Shown: positions 17,698-26,821, counted from the stretch's first letter. The stretch: 64,000 nucleotides of DNA from Alphaproteobacteria bacterium (GCA_022449545.1 JAKUPN010000009.1:34340-98339); one strand, 5' to 3'. Notes: generated by a model from the letters alone, not told the origin. Made by a program: numbers and translations.

Positions 17698-18573
17698 ATG
17701 AATCTCACGGTTGGTGTCATAGGACTAGGTAATATCGGAAATGGAGTTGCAAAAAACATATCTAAAAAAGGATATAAGGTTCTTGGGTTTGATATCGACC
17801 CCAATCGTATGGACGAGTGTATAGCTATATCGGTAAACAGCATTGAAAAGATTGCTTCCCAAAGCCATTTTCTTTTAGTGGCAGTTGCAACGCTGGAAGC
17901 ATACGAAGAAGTGATGAAAATTATATCCATAAATGCATCTGATAAGCTTATCGTCGGTGACTTATGCACCTTTTCAGAAAAAACAAAGAAACAATCCTGT
18001 CTTATGCTAGCCGAGAATGGAATCGTCCTAATTGATTGCCCAGTATCAGGAGCCCGACCACAATCTCAAGCAGGAAAACTTTCAATGACCGTTAGTGGGA
18101 AGAAACCTGCTTTTGACAAAGTAGAAACCATTCTTAATAGCTTTTGTAGATCAGTAATTTACGTTGGTGAATTTGGAGTTAGTATTAAAATAAAATACAT
18201 TCTAAATCTAATGATCGCCATTCATAATTTAACTTGTGCAGAAGCCTTTGTAATGGCCGAAAAAGTGGGTGTTGATTTAGAGCTCTTTGTCAAAGTAGTT
18301 AAAAATAGTAGCGCACATTTAGAGATTTTTGATACGCGTGCTGATAAGTGGATCACTGGAAACTATGATAAAGATATAACCGCAGCACTAGGGATAACAT
18401 TGAAGGACAAATTAGTTATTCAAGAATTTGCCGCAGAACACAACATTCCAACACCCTTATACAAAGTGGCAGGGAAATATTATGATGAAGCAGCTATGCG
18501 TGGATGGAACGAGAAGGACGCAGCAGTTATCCTTAAACTGTTAGAAGAAAAAACGGGAATAACCAGGGATTAA
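17698..18573 (+). CDS. Beta-hydroxyacid dehydrogenase (HIBADH/6PGDH family), copy B
   Basis: A 291-residue paralogue of the gene before it. Rossmann motif GLGNIGNGVA, substrate loop DCPVSGARPQSQAG, and the catalytic Lys region reads IKIKYILN, retaining Lys. I chose the ATG at 17698, which has GGGAGAG eight bases upstream, over an in-frame start eight codons earlier. The two copies have diverged widely (many charged substitutions in the C-terminal domain), so they are an old tandem pair rather than a recent duplication. A third member of the family is at 55059. Substrate unknown. Confidence 0.87.
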   Translation: MNLTVGVIGLGNIGNGVAKNISKKGYKVLGFDIDPNRMDECIAISVNSIEKIASQSHFLLVAVATLEAYEEVMKIISINASDKLIVGDLCTFSEKTKKQSCLMLAENGIVLIDCPVSGARPQSQAGKLSMTVSGKKPAFDKVETILNSFCRSVIYVGEFGVSIKIKYILNLMIAIHNLTCAEAFVMAEKVGVDLELFVKVVKNSSAHLEIFDTRADKWITGNYDKDITAALGITLKDKLVIQEFAAEHNIPTPLYKVAGKYYDEAAMRGWNEKDAAVILKLLEEKTGITRD

Positions 18574-18659
18574 TAAATCAATATTTTTTATATTTTCTAG
18601 AAATCGTAGACTAAGATTGTTCAAACATAACTCTGTAATTATTAAACCATTTGGGACAT

Positions 18660-19697
18660 ATGATGGACATAAAAATGATAACTGAGGAGATAACTGGACC
18701 TGGAGCTTGGCTGGGTCCAGAAATCCAGAACGATCAGAGCTGGTTAATGAACCTTGATGAGGACGATATTAACGAAATAGAAGCCGCTTTAAGTTTAATC
18801 AAGGAATCGAAAATAAAAATACCATTTCCTGCCAGTTCTTTTGATATACCTAACTTACGAAAAAAAATAAGGTCTTTAGCTCACTCAATCAATCAGGGCG
18901 CTGGCATCGTGCTACTGCGTGGACTACCCCGCGATAAATATAGTGATATAGACTGTGAGATTATATATTGGGGTATTTGCATACAAATTGGTACCCCAGT
19001 TTCGCAAAATTCAAGAGGTCATTTGTTGGGACATGTTCGTGATGAAGGACGTGATATCAACGACCCTAATGCCCGTCCATATCAAACATCGAGTAAAATG
19101 GATTTTCATTGTGATCTTATGCCCGTAGATATATTAGGACTCTTCTGTTCAAGAGCAGCAAAAAGTGGTGGTGAGAGTTATGTGATAAGTGCCGAAACCT
19201 TACATAATGTCATACTAGCTGAACGTGCTGACTACCTAGAAGCTCTCTACCAACCCCTTAATATTGACTGGGCGGGCGAAGAACCAGAAGGCACTGATCC
19301 TTGGTATTCCATGCCAATGTTTAGTGTTGCAGATGGAAAAATTACATCCCGTATAACGAGTCGCAGGTTTGTACAAATGGTAACGCGTCACGGAAAGTTT
19401 CTAGCAGCAACAAAAAAACAACTTGAAGCAATAGACTTCGCTCAACAGGTGGCTCAAAGACCAGAGCTAAGACTAAAAATGGTGCTCAAAGAAGGAGACA
19501 TGCAGTTTCTAAGTAATCATAGGACTTTGCACGGACGCTCGTCCTTCACAGATGATGAGACAAACAGCAAAAGACACCTAATGAGAATGTGGATCAGCTT
19601 GAATGACAAAGAAAGAAGACCTCTGTCCCATTTACTTGATGAGCGTTACAGCTGGGTAAAAAATGGAGGCATTCCCCAAAAAACAAATTTAATATAA
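18660..19697 (+). CDS. TauD/TfdA-like Fe(II)/2-oxoglutarate dioxygenase
   Basis: A non-haem iron oxygenase of about 345 residues. The facial triad is visible as HxD in MDFHCDLM (H150, D152) and a distal His in HRTLHGRSS (H291), with the 2-oxoglutarate-binding Arg expected in KRHLMRMW near the C-terminus. The family hydroxylates taurine, aryloxyacetates or related acids, often to release a side group. The start is one of two neighbouring ATG codons (18660 or 18663), with a weak GGGAC before them. It lies 80 bases ahead of the Sec-type GST gene on the same strand, so coupled oxidation and thiol chemistry is possible but unproven. Confidence 0.85.
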   Translation: MMDIKMITEEITGPGAWLGPEIQNDQSWLMNLDEDDINEIEAALSLIKESKIKIPFPASSFDIPNLRKKIRSLAHSINQGAGIVLLRGLPRDKYSDIDCEIIYWGICIQIGTPVSQNSRGHLLGHVRDEGRDINDPNARPYQTSSKMDFHCDLMPVDILGLFCSRAAKSGGESYVISAETLHNVILAERADYLEALYQPLNIDWAGEEPEGTDPWYSMPMFSVADGKITSRITSRRFVQMVTRHGKFLAATKKQLEAIDFAQQVAQRPELRLKMVLKEGDMQFLSNHRTLHGRSSFTDDETNSKRHLMRMWISLNDKERRPLSHLLDERYSWVKNGGIPQKTNLI

Positions 19698-19776
19698 TTT
19701 TAGGAGTTACTTTAACCTATGTTTTAAAGCAAACTATTAGTGTCTCGATTTTATTCTTAATTAAAGGAAATATTAT

Positions 19777-20469
19777 ATGACTAAATATCACCTTGTTAGC
19801 TCGTTCACCTGACCTTGGGTGCAGCGCGCCGTGATCATAATGCGTGCGAAGAAAGTTCAATTTGACGTGACGTATATTAACTTACTGGATAAACCCAAAT
19901 GGTTTTTAGACATTTCACCCCATGGTAAAGTGCCTCTGCTAATGGTGGAGAATAGAGTTCTATTTGAATCGAACGCGATTGCTGAATACCTAGATGAAGT
20001 AGTTCCTCCACAATTACATCCAGTTGATCCCATTAAAAAAGCACATAACAGAGCCTGGACAGATTTCGTACCCGAATTTGCTAAAGTCCTTGGAGCCATA
20101 GGATATTCAAAAAGCCTAGATGAGATGAATGAAGCCCTATTAAATGCCCCTAAAGTTCTCGCGAAAATTGAGGAAGCACTGATAAACCAGGATGAGGACG
20201 GTCCATTTTTTAATGGAAAAAAACTCTGTTTGGTAGACGCAGCTTATGCTCCTTTCCTACAACGATATAGGCTTATCGATAAAATGCTCAATAATAACGT
20301 CTTAAAGAATTTCCCACATATTAACTCTTGGACCGATAATCTGCTTTCTGATGAAAGGGTTATTTTAGCTGTACCAGATAATTTTGAGGAAGAATTCCTT
20401 GCCTCTCTCATACGCAGAAAAACGTATGCCTCTTCATTTATCAAAGATTCGAACTTAGCGGCAGAATAA
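19777..20469 (+). CDS. Glutathione S-transferase-like protein with in-frame UGA at the active-site Cys (candidate selenoprotein)
   Basis: The ATG at 19777 has an AAAGGAAA site. Codon 12 (19810-19812) is TGA, and the frame is then open to 20469 (230 residues with the UGA read through). The residues around it, SSFT-x-PWVQRA, match the Cys-type GST active site in which x is Cys. The thioredoxin fold continues with the cis-Pro segment SPHGKVPLL and the ESNAIAEYLDE glutathione-binding helix; a helical domain follows. A start after the UGA would lose the first strand and the active site, so the natural product most likely begins at 19777 and carries selenocysteine at position 12. A Cys-to-stop mutation (TGC or TGT to TGA) is the alternative. 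It is 18 bases upstream of a YCII-domain gene. Confidence 0.78.
19824..19847 (+). promoter_or_regulatory. Candidate bacterial SECIS hairpin
   Basis: Hairpin in the coding sequence just after the GST UGA. A 6-bp stem pairs GCGCGC (19824-19829) with GCGTGC (19842-19847), with one G-U pair, around a 12-base loop (19830-19841) starting CG. The loop begins 17 bases after the UGA, and G is one of its first two bases; both fit the published bacterial SECIS consensus as I remember it. By my count 23 of the 36 bases after the UGA are G or C, far above the surrounding gene, consistent with RNA structure overriding codon preference. Energy was not computed. Confidence 0.55.
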
Positions 20470-20487
20470 CCATTCCTGAGTTAGAGA

Positions 20488-21189
20488 ATGATTTCTTACA
20501 AGATACATAATCCACATGGATATAGAGCTGAAGACCCCCGTTTTGGTCTTTCGGGCGAAGAGTTAAAAAATTATTATTTATCACAGCCAACGCAATTTTA
20601 CGTTAAGTGCATTTACAAGCAAGAATCAAAAAATTCATTAACTCAGGCATCATCCGCCCATGAGCTAAATATTAAATTATTACTTAATGACATCCAATTC
20701 GTGGGCCCTCTTTTGTCCGAAGACAATGATACAGAAATAGGCATGATGTATATAATGAATATGCCGAATCGTAATTCTGTCGAGGCGTTTCTTAAAAAAG
20801 ATGAATGTTATAAACTAGGACTAATAGAAAAAATAGAAATTTATAGATTTATTAACAGTAAAAAACACCGATTTGGAGATCGTTCACCTGATACCCAAAT
20901 GCAATTGTTTGTCTGTGAATGTCTAGATAAAAAGAATATAAGTGACCTTCGCTCTAAAACCTCAGAGGCACACCATAATTACCAGGGGCAGATTATAAAT
21001 AACTATTTCGCACACGGCCCTTTAAGAAGTGATGATGGAGTTAATTTGATAGGCAGTTTATTTATTATAGAGGTAGAAAATATGAAAGCGGCCAAAAAGT
21101 TGGTGGCCTCTGAACCCTTTACAAAAGCGGGCGTTTTTAAAACCACCACAATAACAGGCTGGCGTTACAGTCACTTTCTAAAATCATAA
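20488..21189 (+). CDS. Double YCII-domain protein
   Basis: A 233-residue protein made of two YCII (YciI-like, ferredoxin-fold) domains, about 35-128 and 140-232. The second is the more canonical, with the His-rich helix start EAHHNYQ, HGPLRSDDG and SEPFTKAGVF. The first has the matching VGPLLSEDN stretch but a divergent C-terminus. Single YciI proteins are around 100 residues and of uncertain function, with some acting as dehydrochlorinase-type enzymes. The start is 18 bases after the GST stop with a GAGTTAGAG site, so the two are probably co-transcribed. It converges with the DMT transporter. Confidence 0.75.
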   Translation: MISYKIHNPHGYRAEDPRFGLSGEELKNYYLSQPTQFYVKCIYKQESKNSLTQASSAHELNIKLLLNDIQFVGPLLSEDNDTEIGMMYIMNMPNRNSVEAFLKKDECYKLGLIEKIEIYRFINSKKHRFGDRSPDTQMQLFVCECLDKKNISDLRSKTSEAHHNYQGQIINNYFAHGPLRSDDGVNLIGSLFIIEVENMKAAKKLVASEPFTKAGVFKTTTITGWRYSHFLKS

Positions 21190-21202
21190 ATAATAGAAAT
21201 TC

Positions 21203-22132
21203 TTAATCACCAACCCTGGATTCTGAAACAGGTATTCTCTCTTCTCCTCTTATAGCTTCACGCCTCGCAATATAGGTTGTGCCAATAACAATTATTCCAC
21301 CGCCAATCCAGGTCCAGATATCAGGAAATTCTGAGAACATAAAATAGCCTACTAAAGCTGCCCATATCATTCGGGTAAAAATTGCCGGTTCTACGACACT
21401 AATATCTGCTAATTTATAGGCTTGTACAAAAAGAAGATGCCCGATAACTCCAAAAAATCCTATAAGAGCTAGAAACATTAACTGATATAAGTTGGGAGTT
21501 TGCCAAACAAAAATAGCTGGCACGAGTGTTATAGGAAGCATTAACAAAGTTAAAAGACCAACAATTTGGGCTGCTGATTCAGTATTCGATAGTACCTTGG
21601 CCATTAATTTAGAACTCGAAACAGTTAAAGCCGCAAATAATATTAACCATGTACCAACCCCAATCTCTGAAAAACCAGGTCGAACTATTATTAGTCCTCC
21701 TATAAGAGCTATGACAACACCGGCCCAACGCCTTATTCCGACAGTTTCCGACAGGAATATAATAGCTAAAATTGTTACAAAAACAGGACTTAACAGCCCT
21801 AGGGCAGTTGCATCCGCAACGGGCATAAGGCTTAAGGCCGTAAACCAAGCTAATAAGGATATGGAGTTTAAACCTGCCCGAGTAATATGCAGAAATGGAC
21901 GAGTAGTCCTCAGGCTTCTAAAGCCTTTCTTCATAATCCACGGGGCAAATATTAAAACACCAAATAAATTACGAAAGAATGCAGCTTCAAATGGGTGTAT
22001 GCCTTCTGAGGTAGTAACATACCTTATAACATTGTGCATCAAGGCAAAAAGAGCTGCAGCAAATACCACTAGCAAGAATGCATATACTGTCGGATCCATT
22101 TTTGAAGCTATAGAATGGAACTTCCTAATCAT
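21203..22132 (-). CDS. DMT-family (EamA) transporter
   Basis: A 309-residue inner-membrane protein with about ten hydrophobic segments arranged as two EamA repeats (about 17-155 and 165-290). The loop after TM3 with FHITRAGLN, the RPG near 150 and VVEPAIF near 243 are typical of drug/metabolite exporters of the RhaT/EamA kind. The ATG has no strong ribosome binding site; a second ATG twelve codons in is possible. It lies 23 bases downstream of the molybdenum hydroxylase gene on the same strand, so export or uptake of its substrate or product is conceivable. Substrate unknown. Confidence 0.85.
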   Translation of the reverse strand: MIRKFHSIASKMDPTVYAFLLVVFAAALFALMHNVIRYVTTSEGIHPFEAAFFRNLFGVLIFAPWIMKKGFRSLRTTRPFLHITRAGLNSISLLAWFTALSLMPVADATALGLLSPVFVTILAIIFLSETVGIRRWAGVVIALIGGLIIVRPGFSEIGVGTWLILFAALTVSSSKLMAKVLSNTESAAQIVGLLTLLMLPITLVPAIFVWQTPNLYQLMFLALIGFFGVIGHLLFVQAYKLADISVVEPAIFTRMIWAALVGYFMFSEFPDIWTWIGGGIIVIGTTYIARREAIRGEERIPVSESRVGD

Positions 22133-22155
22133 AGCTGATGTAGAAAAATAAAATA

Positions 22156-24495
22156 TTAGTCAGAACTGTTTTGTATCGTTTGCCAAACACGATAGGGAGT
22201 AGCAGGCATGTCAATGTTAGAAACTCCAAATTCAGAAAGCGCATCAATGACAGCGTTCATTACTGCCGGTAATGCTCCACTGCAACCTGCTTCACCAGCA
22301 CCCTTGGCTCCTAGCACGTTAGATGTCGCTGGGTCAGGATGATCATCAAATGTAATGTCTGGTATTTCTACTGCTCGTGGTAATTGGTAATCCATATAAG
22401 AACCTGTTAGCAACTGGCCATCATCGGAATAAACGACTTCTTCCATAAGGGCCTGGCCGATACCTTGGACAATCCCTCCATGTACCTGACCCTCTGCCAA
22501 GAGTGGGTTCACAATAGTACCAAAATCATCCACCACACTGTATCTATCTACACGAGTAAACCCTGTTTCTGGATCAACTTCTACCTCGCAAATGTGTATT
22601 CCATTAGGAAATGACGAAGGTGCAGTCTCATGCACCAATTCTGTATCTAGGCTATCAGGAAACTGGTGGTCACCGGCGTTATCTTTTGCCTGTTTGGCAA
22701 CTTCAAATATTCCCACAGACTTATCTGTTCCAGCAACATGAAAACTTCCTTCATTATACTCAATATCTTCAACACTTGCTTCCAAGATATAGCTAGCAAT
22801 CTGGCACCCTTTTTCTATAACTTTTTCGGCTGTTTCATAGATAGCCCCTGATTCAGCAATAACTGATCGTGATCCACCAGTACCTCCTCCAATTATTAAT
22901 TGATCACTATCTCCCTGCAGAAGATCAATTTTATCAAATGGTACACCTAAACGCGCTGAAAGAATTTGTGCAAAAGTAGAACGATGACCTTGTCCGTAAT
23001 CTAGTGTCCCGCTAACAATTGTAATACGGCCATCATCGCCAAATCTTAGGCCTCCCATTTCTTTTCCCGAAGGAGCCGAAACTTCGACATAAGCACAAAC
23101 ACCGAACCCTCGCTTCATTCCTCGCTCCTGAGACTCAGATCGGCGTTTATTAAAGCCAAGTAAATCAGAAGCATCCAATGCTTTATCAAACATTGGATCA
23201 AAATCCCCGCTATCATAGATTTGACCACTGGCTGCAGTGAATGGCATTGCCTCTTTAGAAACTAGATTTCTCCGTCGTAAATCAATCGGGTCTATTCCCA
23301 TCTCCCGTGACGCGGTATCGACCAATCTTTCCATAATAAAATTGCCCTCCGGTCGACCGGCACCACGATAGGCTCCTACATAATTGGTATTAGTGAAAAC
23401 ACACTGCATATTTACGTCAATGGCAGGAGTTCTATACATACATGTAAGATTTTTGCCGACATTGACTGTTTGTGCGTGTGGGCCAGTTCCGGTTAGGTAC
23501 CCTCCCATGTTAGCTAGTCCATGCACCCGAGCGGCTAAAAATATTCCATTCTCATCTAGCGCTAGTTCAGCAAAATACTCACTGCCACGGCCCATGTGAT
23601 CAGAAACCATACTTTCAGTTCGATCTGCAGTCCACTTAACCGGACACGAGAGATTTTTAGAAGCAAGCATAACAACTGGATACTCATTGTAAGGAAGTGA
23701 TTTCATACCAAAGGAACCACCTACATCATTTGTAATAACTCGGATATTTTCAGGTTCTTCTTTGATAATACCAGCAAGAAGGTTTCGCATCCCAAAAACA
23801 CCTTGGCAACCGGTATAAACAGTATACCTTTGTGTTTTAAGATCGTAATTTCCAATGAACGACCTTGGCTCCATTGCCGACACAAAAACCTGATTGTTTT
23901 TAAGCTTTATACTAGTAACGTGACTTGCATTTTCAAAAGCGTTACTGGTTGCTTCAGCGTCTCCCATCTGAAAATCAATGCATACATTTCCAGGTGCTTC
24001 TTGATGCAATTGTAACGCCTCATCAGAAGTAGAGCTAGAAACATCAACACTTGCTGACAATTCTTCAATATCAATAACAACTAGCTCAGCCGCATCACGG
24101 GCTTCAGAGATTGTTTTGCCTATTACTGCAACTATCGGTTCTCCGACATTTCTAACTCGATCTGTTGCCAATATTGGTCGTGGGGGTTTAATGAGTGCTG
24201 AACCGTCGCGGCTTTTCAATGGCAAATTATTTGGTAATGTACCATAACCTGCTTCATTAATATCATTGCACGTGTACACAGCTAATATACCAGGAGAAGA
24301 TTTGGCTGCGTCTGTGTCTATGGAGACAATATTTCCGTGGGCAACATGTGATCGTACAAAAATAATATACGCTTGATCCTGTAGATTCATGTCATCTGTG
24401 TATTGGCCTCTCCCACGAAGAAGACGAGGGTCTTCATTCCGGGTTACAGGCTGACTGACTGCATATGGTCCTGAGCCAAATACGGGTACATCCAC
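22156..24495 (-). CDS. Xanthine-dehydrogenase-family molybdopterin-binding subunit (CoxL/aldehyde oxidase type)
   Basis: Large Mo-cofactor subunit of the molybdenum hydroxylase family, 779 residues. The N-terminal hammerhead domain begins with VTRNEDPRLLRGRGQYTDD, followed by the Mo-binding domains. The substrate loop reads GAYRGAGRPEG rather than the AYRCSFR of CO dehydrogenase, so this is not form I CoxL. The active-site Glu is in GAGEAG near residue 730. I place the start at the GTG at 24495, which has AAGGA about eight bases before it; a longer reading from a TTG lacks a site. The partner FAD and 2Fe-2S subunits are not adjacent, so it must use subunits encoded elsewhere or be part of a broken set. 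Confidence 0.87.
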   Translation of the reverse strand: MDVPVFGSGPYAVSQPVTRNEDPRLLRGRGQYTDDMNLQDQAYIIFVRSHVAHGNIVSIDTDAAKSSPGILAVYTCNDINEAGYGTLPNNLPLKSRDGSALIKPPRPILATDRVRNVGEPIVAVIGKTISEARDAAELVVIDIEELSASVDVSSSTSDEALQLHQEAPGNVCIDFQMGDAEATSNAFENASHVTSIKLKNNQVFVSAMEPRSFIGNYDLKTQRYTVYTGCQGVFGMRNLLAGIIKEEPENIRVITNDVGGSFGMKSLPYNEYPVVMLASKNLSCPVKWTADRTESMVSDHMGRGSEYFAELALDENGIFLAARVHGLANMGGYLTGTGPHAQTVNVGKNLTCMYRTPAIDVNMQCVFTNTNYVGAYRGAGRPEGNFIMERLVDTASREMGIDPIDLRRRNLVSKEAMPFTAASGQIYDSGDFDPMFDKALDASDLLGFNKRRSESQERGMKRGFGVCAYVEVSAPSGKEMGGLRFGDDGRITIVSGTLDYGQGHRSTFAQILSARLGVPFDKIDLLQGDSDQLIIGGGTGGSRSVIAESGAIYETAEKVIEKGCQIASYILEASVEDIEYNEGSFHVAGTDKSVGIFEVAKQAKDNAGDHQFPDSLDTELVHETAPSSFPNGIHICEVEVDPETGFTRVDRYSVVDDFGTIVNPLLAEGQVHGGIVQGIGQALMEEVVYSDDGQLLTGSYMDYQLPRAVEIPDITFDDHPDPATSNVLGAKGAGEAGCSGALPAVMNAVIDALSEFGVSNIDMPATPYRVWQTIQNSSD

Positions 24496-24641
24496 GGCTT
24501 TTTCCTTTTTTAAAGTTGATAAGGATTGCAACTGTCTAAGATAATCATATCTTCGCCAAAAACTCGACAAATATAGACTTATTTATCGTATCAGTCGTGA
24601 CTTGGTAATATTATTAAATTATAGAATTCAAATGTCTACAG

Positions 24642-25697
24642 CTATTCTGCTGCCTGTACAACTGGACCTTCTTTATCTAGAAAATGCGGCATAACCTCCT
24701 CGGCAAACTGTTGTAAGGCCTCAGTGGATCCACTTAGATCATGAGCTAAAATATTTCTAACTCCAAGGTCATAAAGCTTTTGAACCCTTTCGCCCATTTC
24801 CTGAGAATTTCCTATAATTGCACCTGCCTCGGAAATAAGATCAGGATCACCACGATCTTTCCAACGTGAATCAGCTACGGGATTGAACGATTTTGCCTGA
24901 AACTTTTTATCTGTGGCCAAAACCTGCACTTCAGTAATAAACTTGCCTCTCAGAACGTGTGCTTCTTTTCGCTTATTATCATTATTGGCAACCATAAGCC
25001 CTCGTGTAACAGCAACTGAGTATGGATCAAACTCTCTTCCTTGATTCTCTACCTCATCACGATAATAATTTATTCTCTCTCCTATCGCTTCAAAAGGGGA
25101 CATTTGATCTAACAATAAATTAAAGCCACTTTTTGCCGCTTTTCTTATTGAGGCTTCACTGCCAGCCCCCACCCACATAGGAGGGTAGGGTTTTTGAACA
25201 GTAGGAGGTTCAACTATGATCTGATTAAACTCCCATCTATCAGATTTATAAGACCACCTATCTGTTTCTTCATAGGACCTTTTTATAATAGCGATAGACT
25301 CCTGAAATATTTCTTCCGCATCTTCTACCTTAATACCAAACCCAGCAAATTCATTAGCTCTATATCCTCGACCAATACCAAAATCATAGCGCCCCTTAGA
25401 TATTTGATCGAGGGTCGCTACCTGCTCAGCCAGTAAGATTGGATTAAACCATGGGACAACAACAACCGCGCTACCAAGTCGAATTTTGGAAGTAATTCCT
25501 GCTAAGTAGCAAAGATAATTCAATGTTGCTGATAGTTGCGAAAATCCAGTGAAGTGATGTTCAACTAACCACGCACTGCTATAACCCAACTTCTCAGCAA
25601 GTTGAATATATTCACCATATTCATGATAACCAAGAGCTGCTTCAGTAATAACCTCTCCTGGAACTGCCTGTGCACCACCAAACAAACCAAATTTCAT
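24642..25697 (-). CDS. Luciferase-like (LLM class) flavin-dependent oxidoreductase
   Basis: A TIM-barrel FMN- or F420-dependent monooxygenase of 351 residues. Family landmarks are the WLVEHHF strand near 44-50, KIRLGSAVVVVP near 71-82, the long phosphate loop GRYDFGIGRGYR near 103-114, and YPPMWVGAGSEAS near 170-182. Such enzymes oxidise alkanes, sulfonates, nitrilotriacetate or aldehydes with reduced FMN supplied by a separate reductase. A GGGGCAG site precedes the ATG. It is apart from its neighbours, with a 227-base A+T-rich gap upstream. A second member is at 36927. Confidence 0.87.
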   Translation of the reverse strand: MKFGLFGGAQAVPGEVITEAALGYHEYGEYIQLAEKLGYSSAWLVEHHFTGFSQLSATLNYLCYLAGITSKIRLGSAVVVVPWFNPILLAEQVATLDQISKGRYDFGIGRGYRANEFAGFGIKVEDAEEIFQESIAIIKRSYEETDRWSYKSDRWEFNQIIVEPPTVQKPYPPMWVGAGSEASIRKAAKSGFNLLLDQMSPFEAIGERINYYRDEVENQGREFDPYSVAVTRGLMVANNDNKRKEAHVLRGKFITEVQVLATDKKFQAKSFNPVADSRWKDRGDPDLISEAGAIIGNSQEMGERVQKLYDLGVRNILAHDLSGSTEALQQFAEEVMPHFLDKEGPVVQAAE

Positions 25698-25924
25698 AAT
25701 ACTGCCCCAATAATTCTATAACCAATATATATAACTGACAGGATCTAAAGATAATAATAATTTATAATTATAAACTTTATATGATTTAATAATATCTCAA
25801 AATATTGCTCATACGAGAAGGTAAAAAATAAATAGTTCTTAAACACGTTTTTATACAACAACTTTTTATAATAAGTGAAAAGAATTTGTTAATTAATCAT
25901 TAAGAAAATTTATATAGTGCTCTT

Positions 25925-26794
25925 TTAACGATGCCGTTTCACAAAACCGAAGGTAAGTCCGCGTACGAGGTGCTTTCTTATAAACAAACCAATAATAACT
26001 AGAGGCAAAGTCGCACCGATTGATAAAGCCGCTTGAATACCGTAGGCGCCCCCTCCTCCAAACCGATTAAGATACATTGGTAATGTAGACACATCAGCCT
26101 TGGAAAGTATTAAAGCCAAAAAGAACTCACTCCAATTCAAAATAAAAAGAAACAAGAAAGTTACAGCTAAGCCAGGCTTCAAAAGAGGAAGAATTATCTC
26201 GACAATCACCTGAAATCTGCGGGCTCCTAATACCTCTGCTGCCTGTTCATACTCAAGTGGAATATCGTCAACGAAACTTTTTAAAACCAATAAAGCAAAA
26301 GGAATTGTTGTTATAATATACAATAATATAAGACCAATCCTTGAATCTTCCAAACCTATAAAAGAATACCAAAGCAAAAGAGGACCAGCAATAACAAAGG
26401 GCGGTACCAGTCTCAGTAATAAAGTTGCTATTAATTGGGTGTCCGTCAGTATTTTATAACGAGAAGCAGCATATGCAACTATAGCACCAAAAAAAGTAGC
26501 AAATAATGAGGCACTAAACGCTATAATTAGTGAGTTTATAAAAGCATCCCATGGGCCTATAGATTCTGTATAACGTCCTGCACTAAAAACACCAGAGATC
26601 CAAACAAGATAGTAGTTCAAAAAGTTAGGATCTTCTGACCACCAGACCGGAGGCCAAGTAATCCATTCATGCGAAGCCTTAAGTGAAGTGGAGACTATCC
26701 AAAAAAGTGGAAAAGCCACTATTAACAACCACACAGTAAGAATAAAATAACGCAAAAATTCAAATAAGGATTTCCGCTTAAATCGGGATATCAT
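25925..26794 (-). CDS. ABC sugar-transporter permease, MalG type, without partners
   Basis: A 289-residue inner-membrane permease of the carbohydrate uptake family 1 (MalG). It has six hydrophobic segments and the EAA loop EQAAEVLGARRFQ near 200-212, which docks on the ATPase. An AGGTGG site precedes the ATG. The companion MalF-type permease, binding protein and MalK-type ATPase are absent; upstream is an LVIVD-repeat gene and downstream is an A+T-rich gap. It could be a remnant of a lost ABC operon, or work with components encoded elsewhere. Length is complete, with no frameshift. Confidence 0.87.
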   Translation of the reverse strand: MISRFKRKSLFEFLRYFILTVWLLIVAFPLFWIVSTSLKASHEWITWPPVWWSEDPNFLNYYLVWISGVFSAGRYTESIGPWDAFINSLIIAFSASLFATFFGAIVAYAASRYKILTDTQLIATLLLRLVPPFVIAGPLLLWYSFIGLEDSRIGLILLYIITTIPFALLVLKSFVDDIPLEYEQAAEVLGARRFQVIVEIILPLLKPGLAVTFLFLFILNWSEFFLALILSKADVSTLPMYLNRFGGGGAYGIQAALSIGATLPLVIIGLFIRKHLVRGLTFGFVKRHR

Positions 26795-26821
26795 TCCACC
26801 TATCCTGAAACTATGGCTAGC

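Noticed and set aside
24496..24570. N-terminal extension of the Mo subunit from a TTG
   Set aside because: The extension has no ribosome binding site and no family similarity. A GTG at 24495 has AAGGA in the right place.
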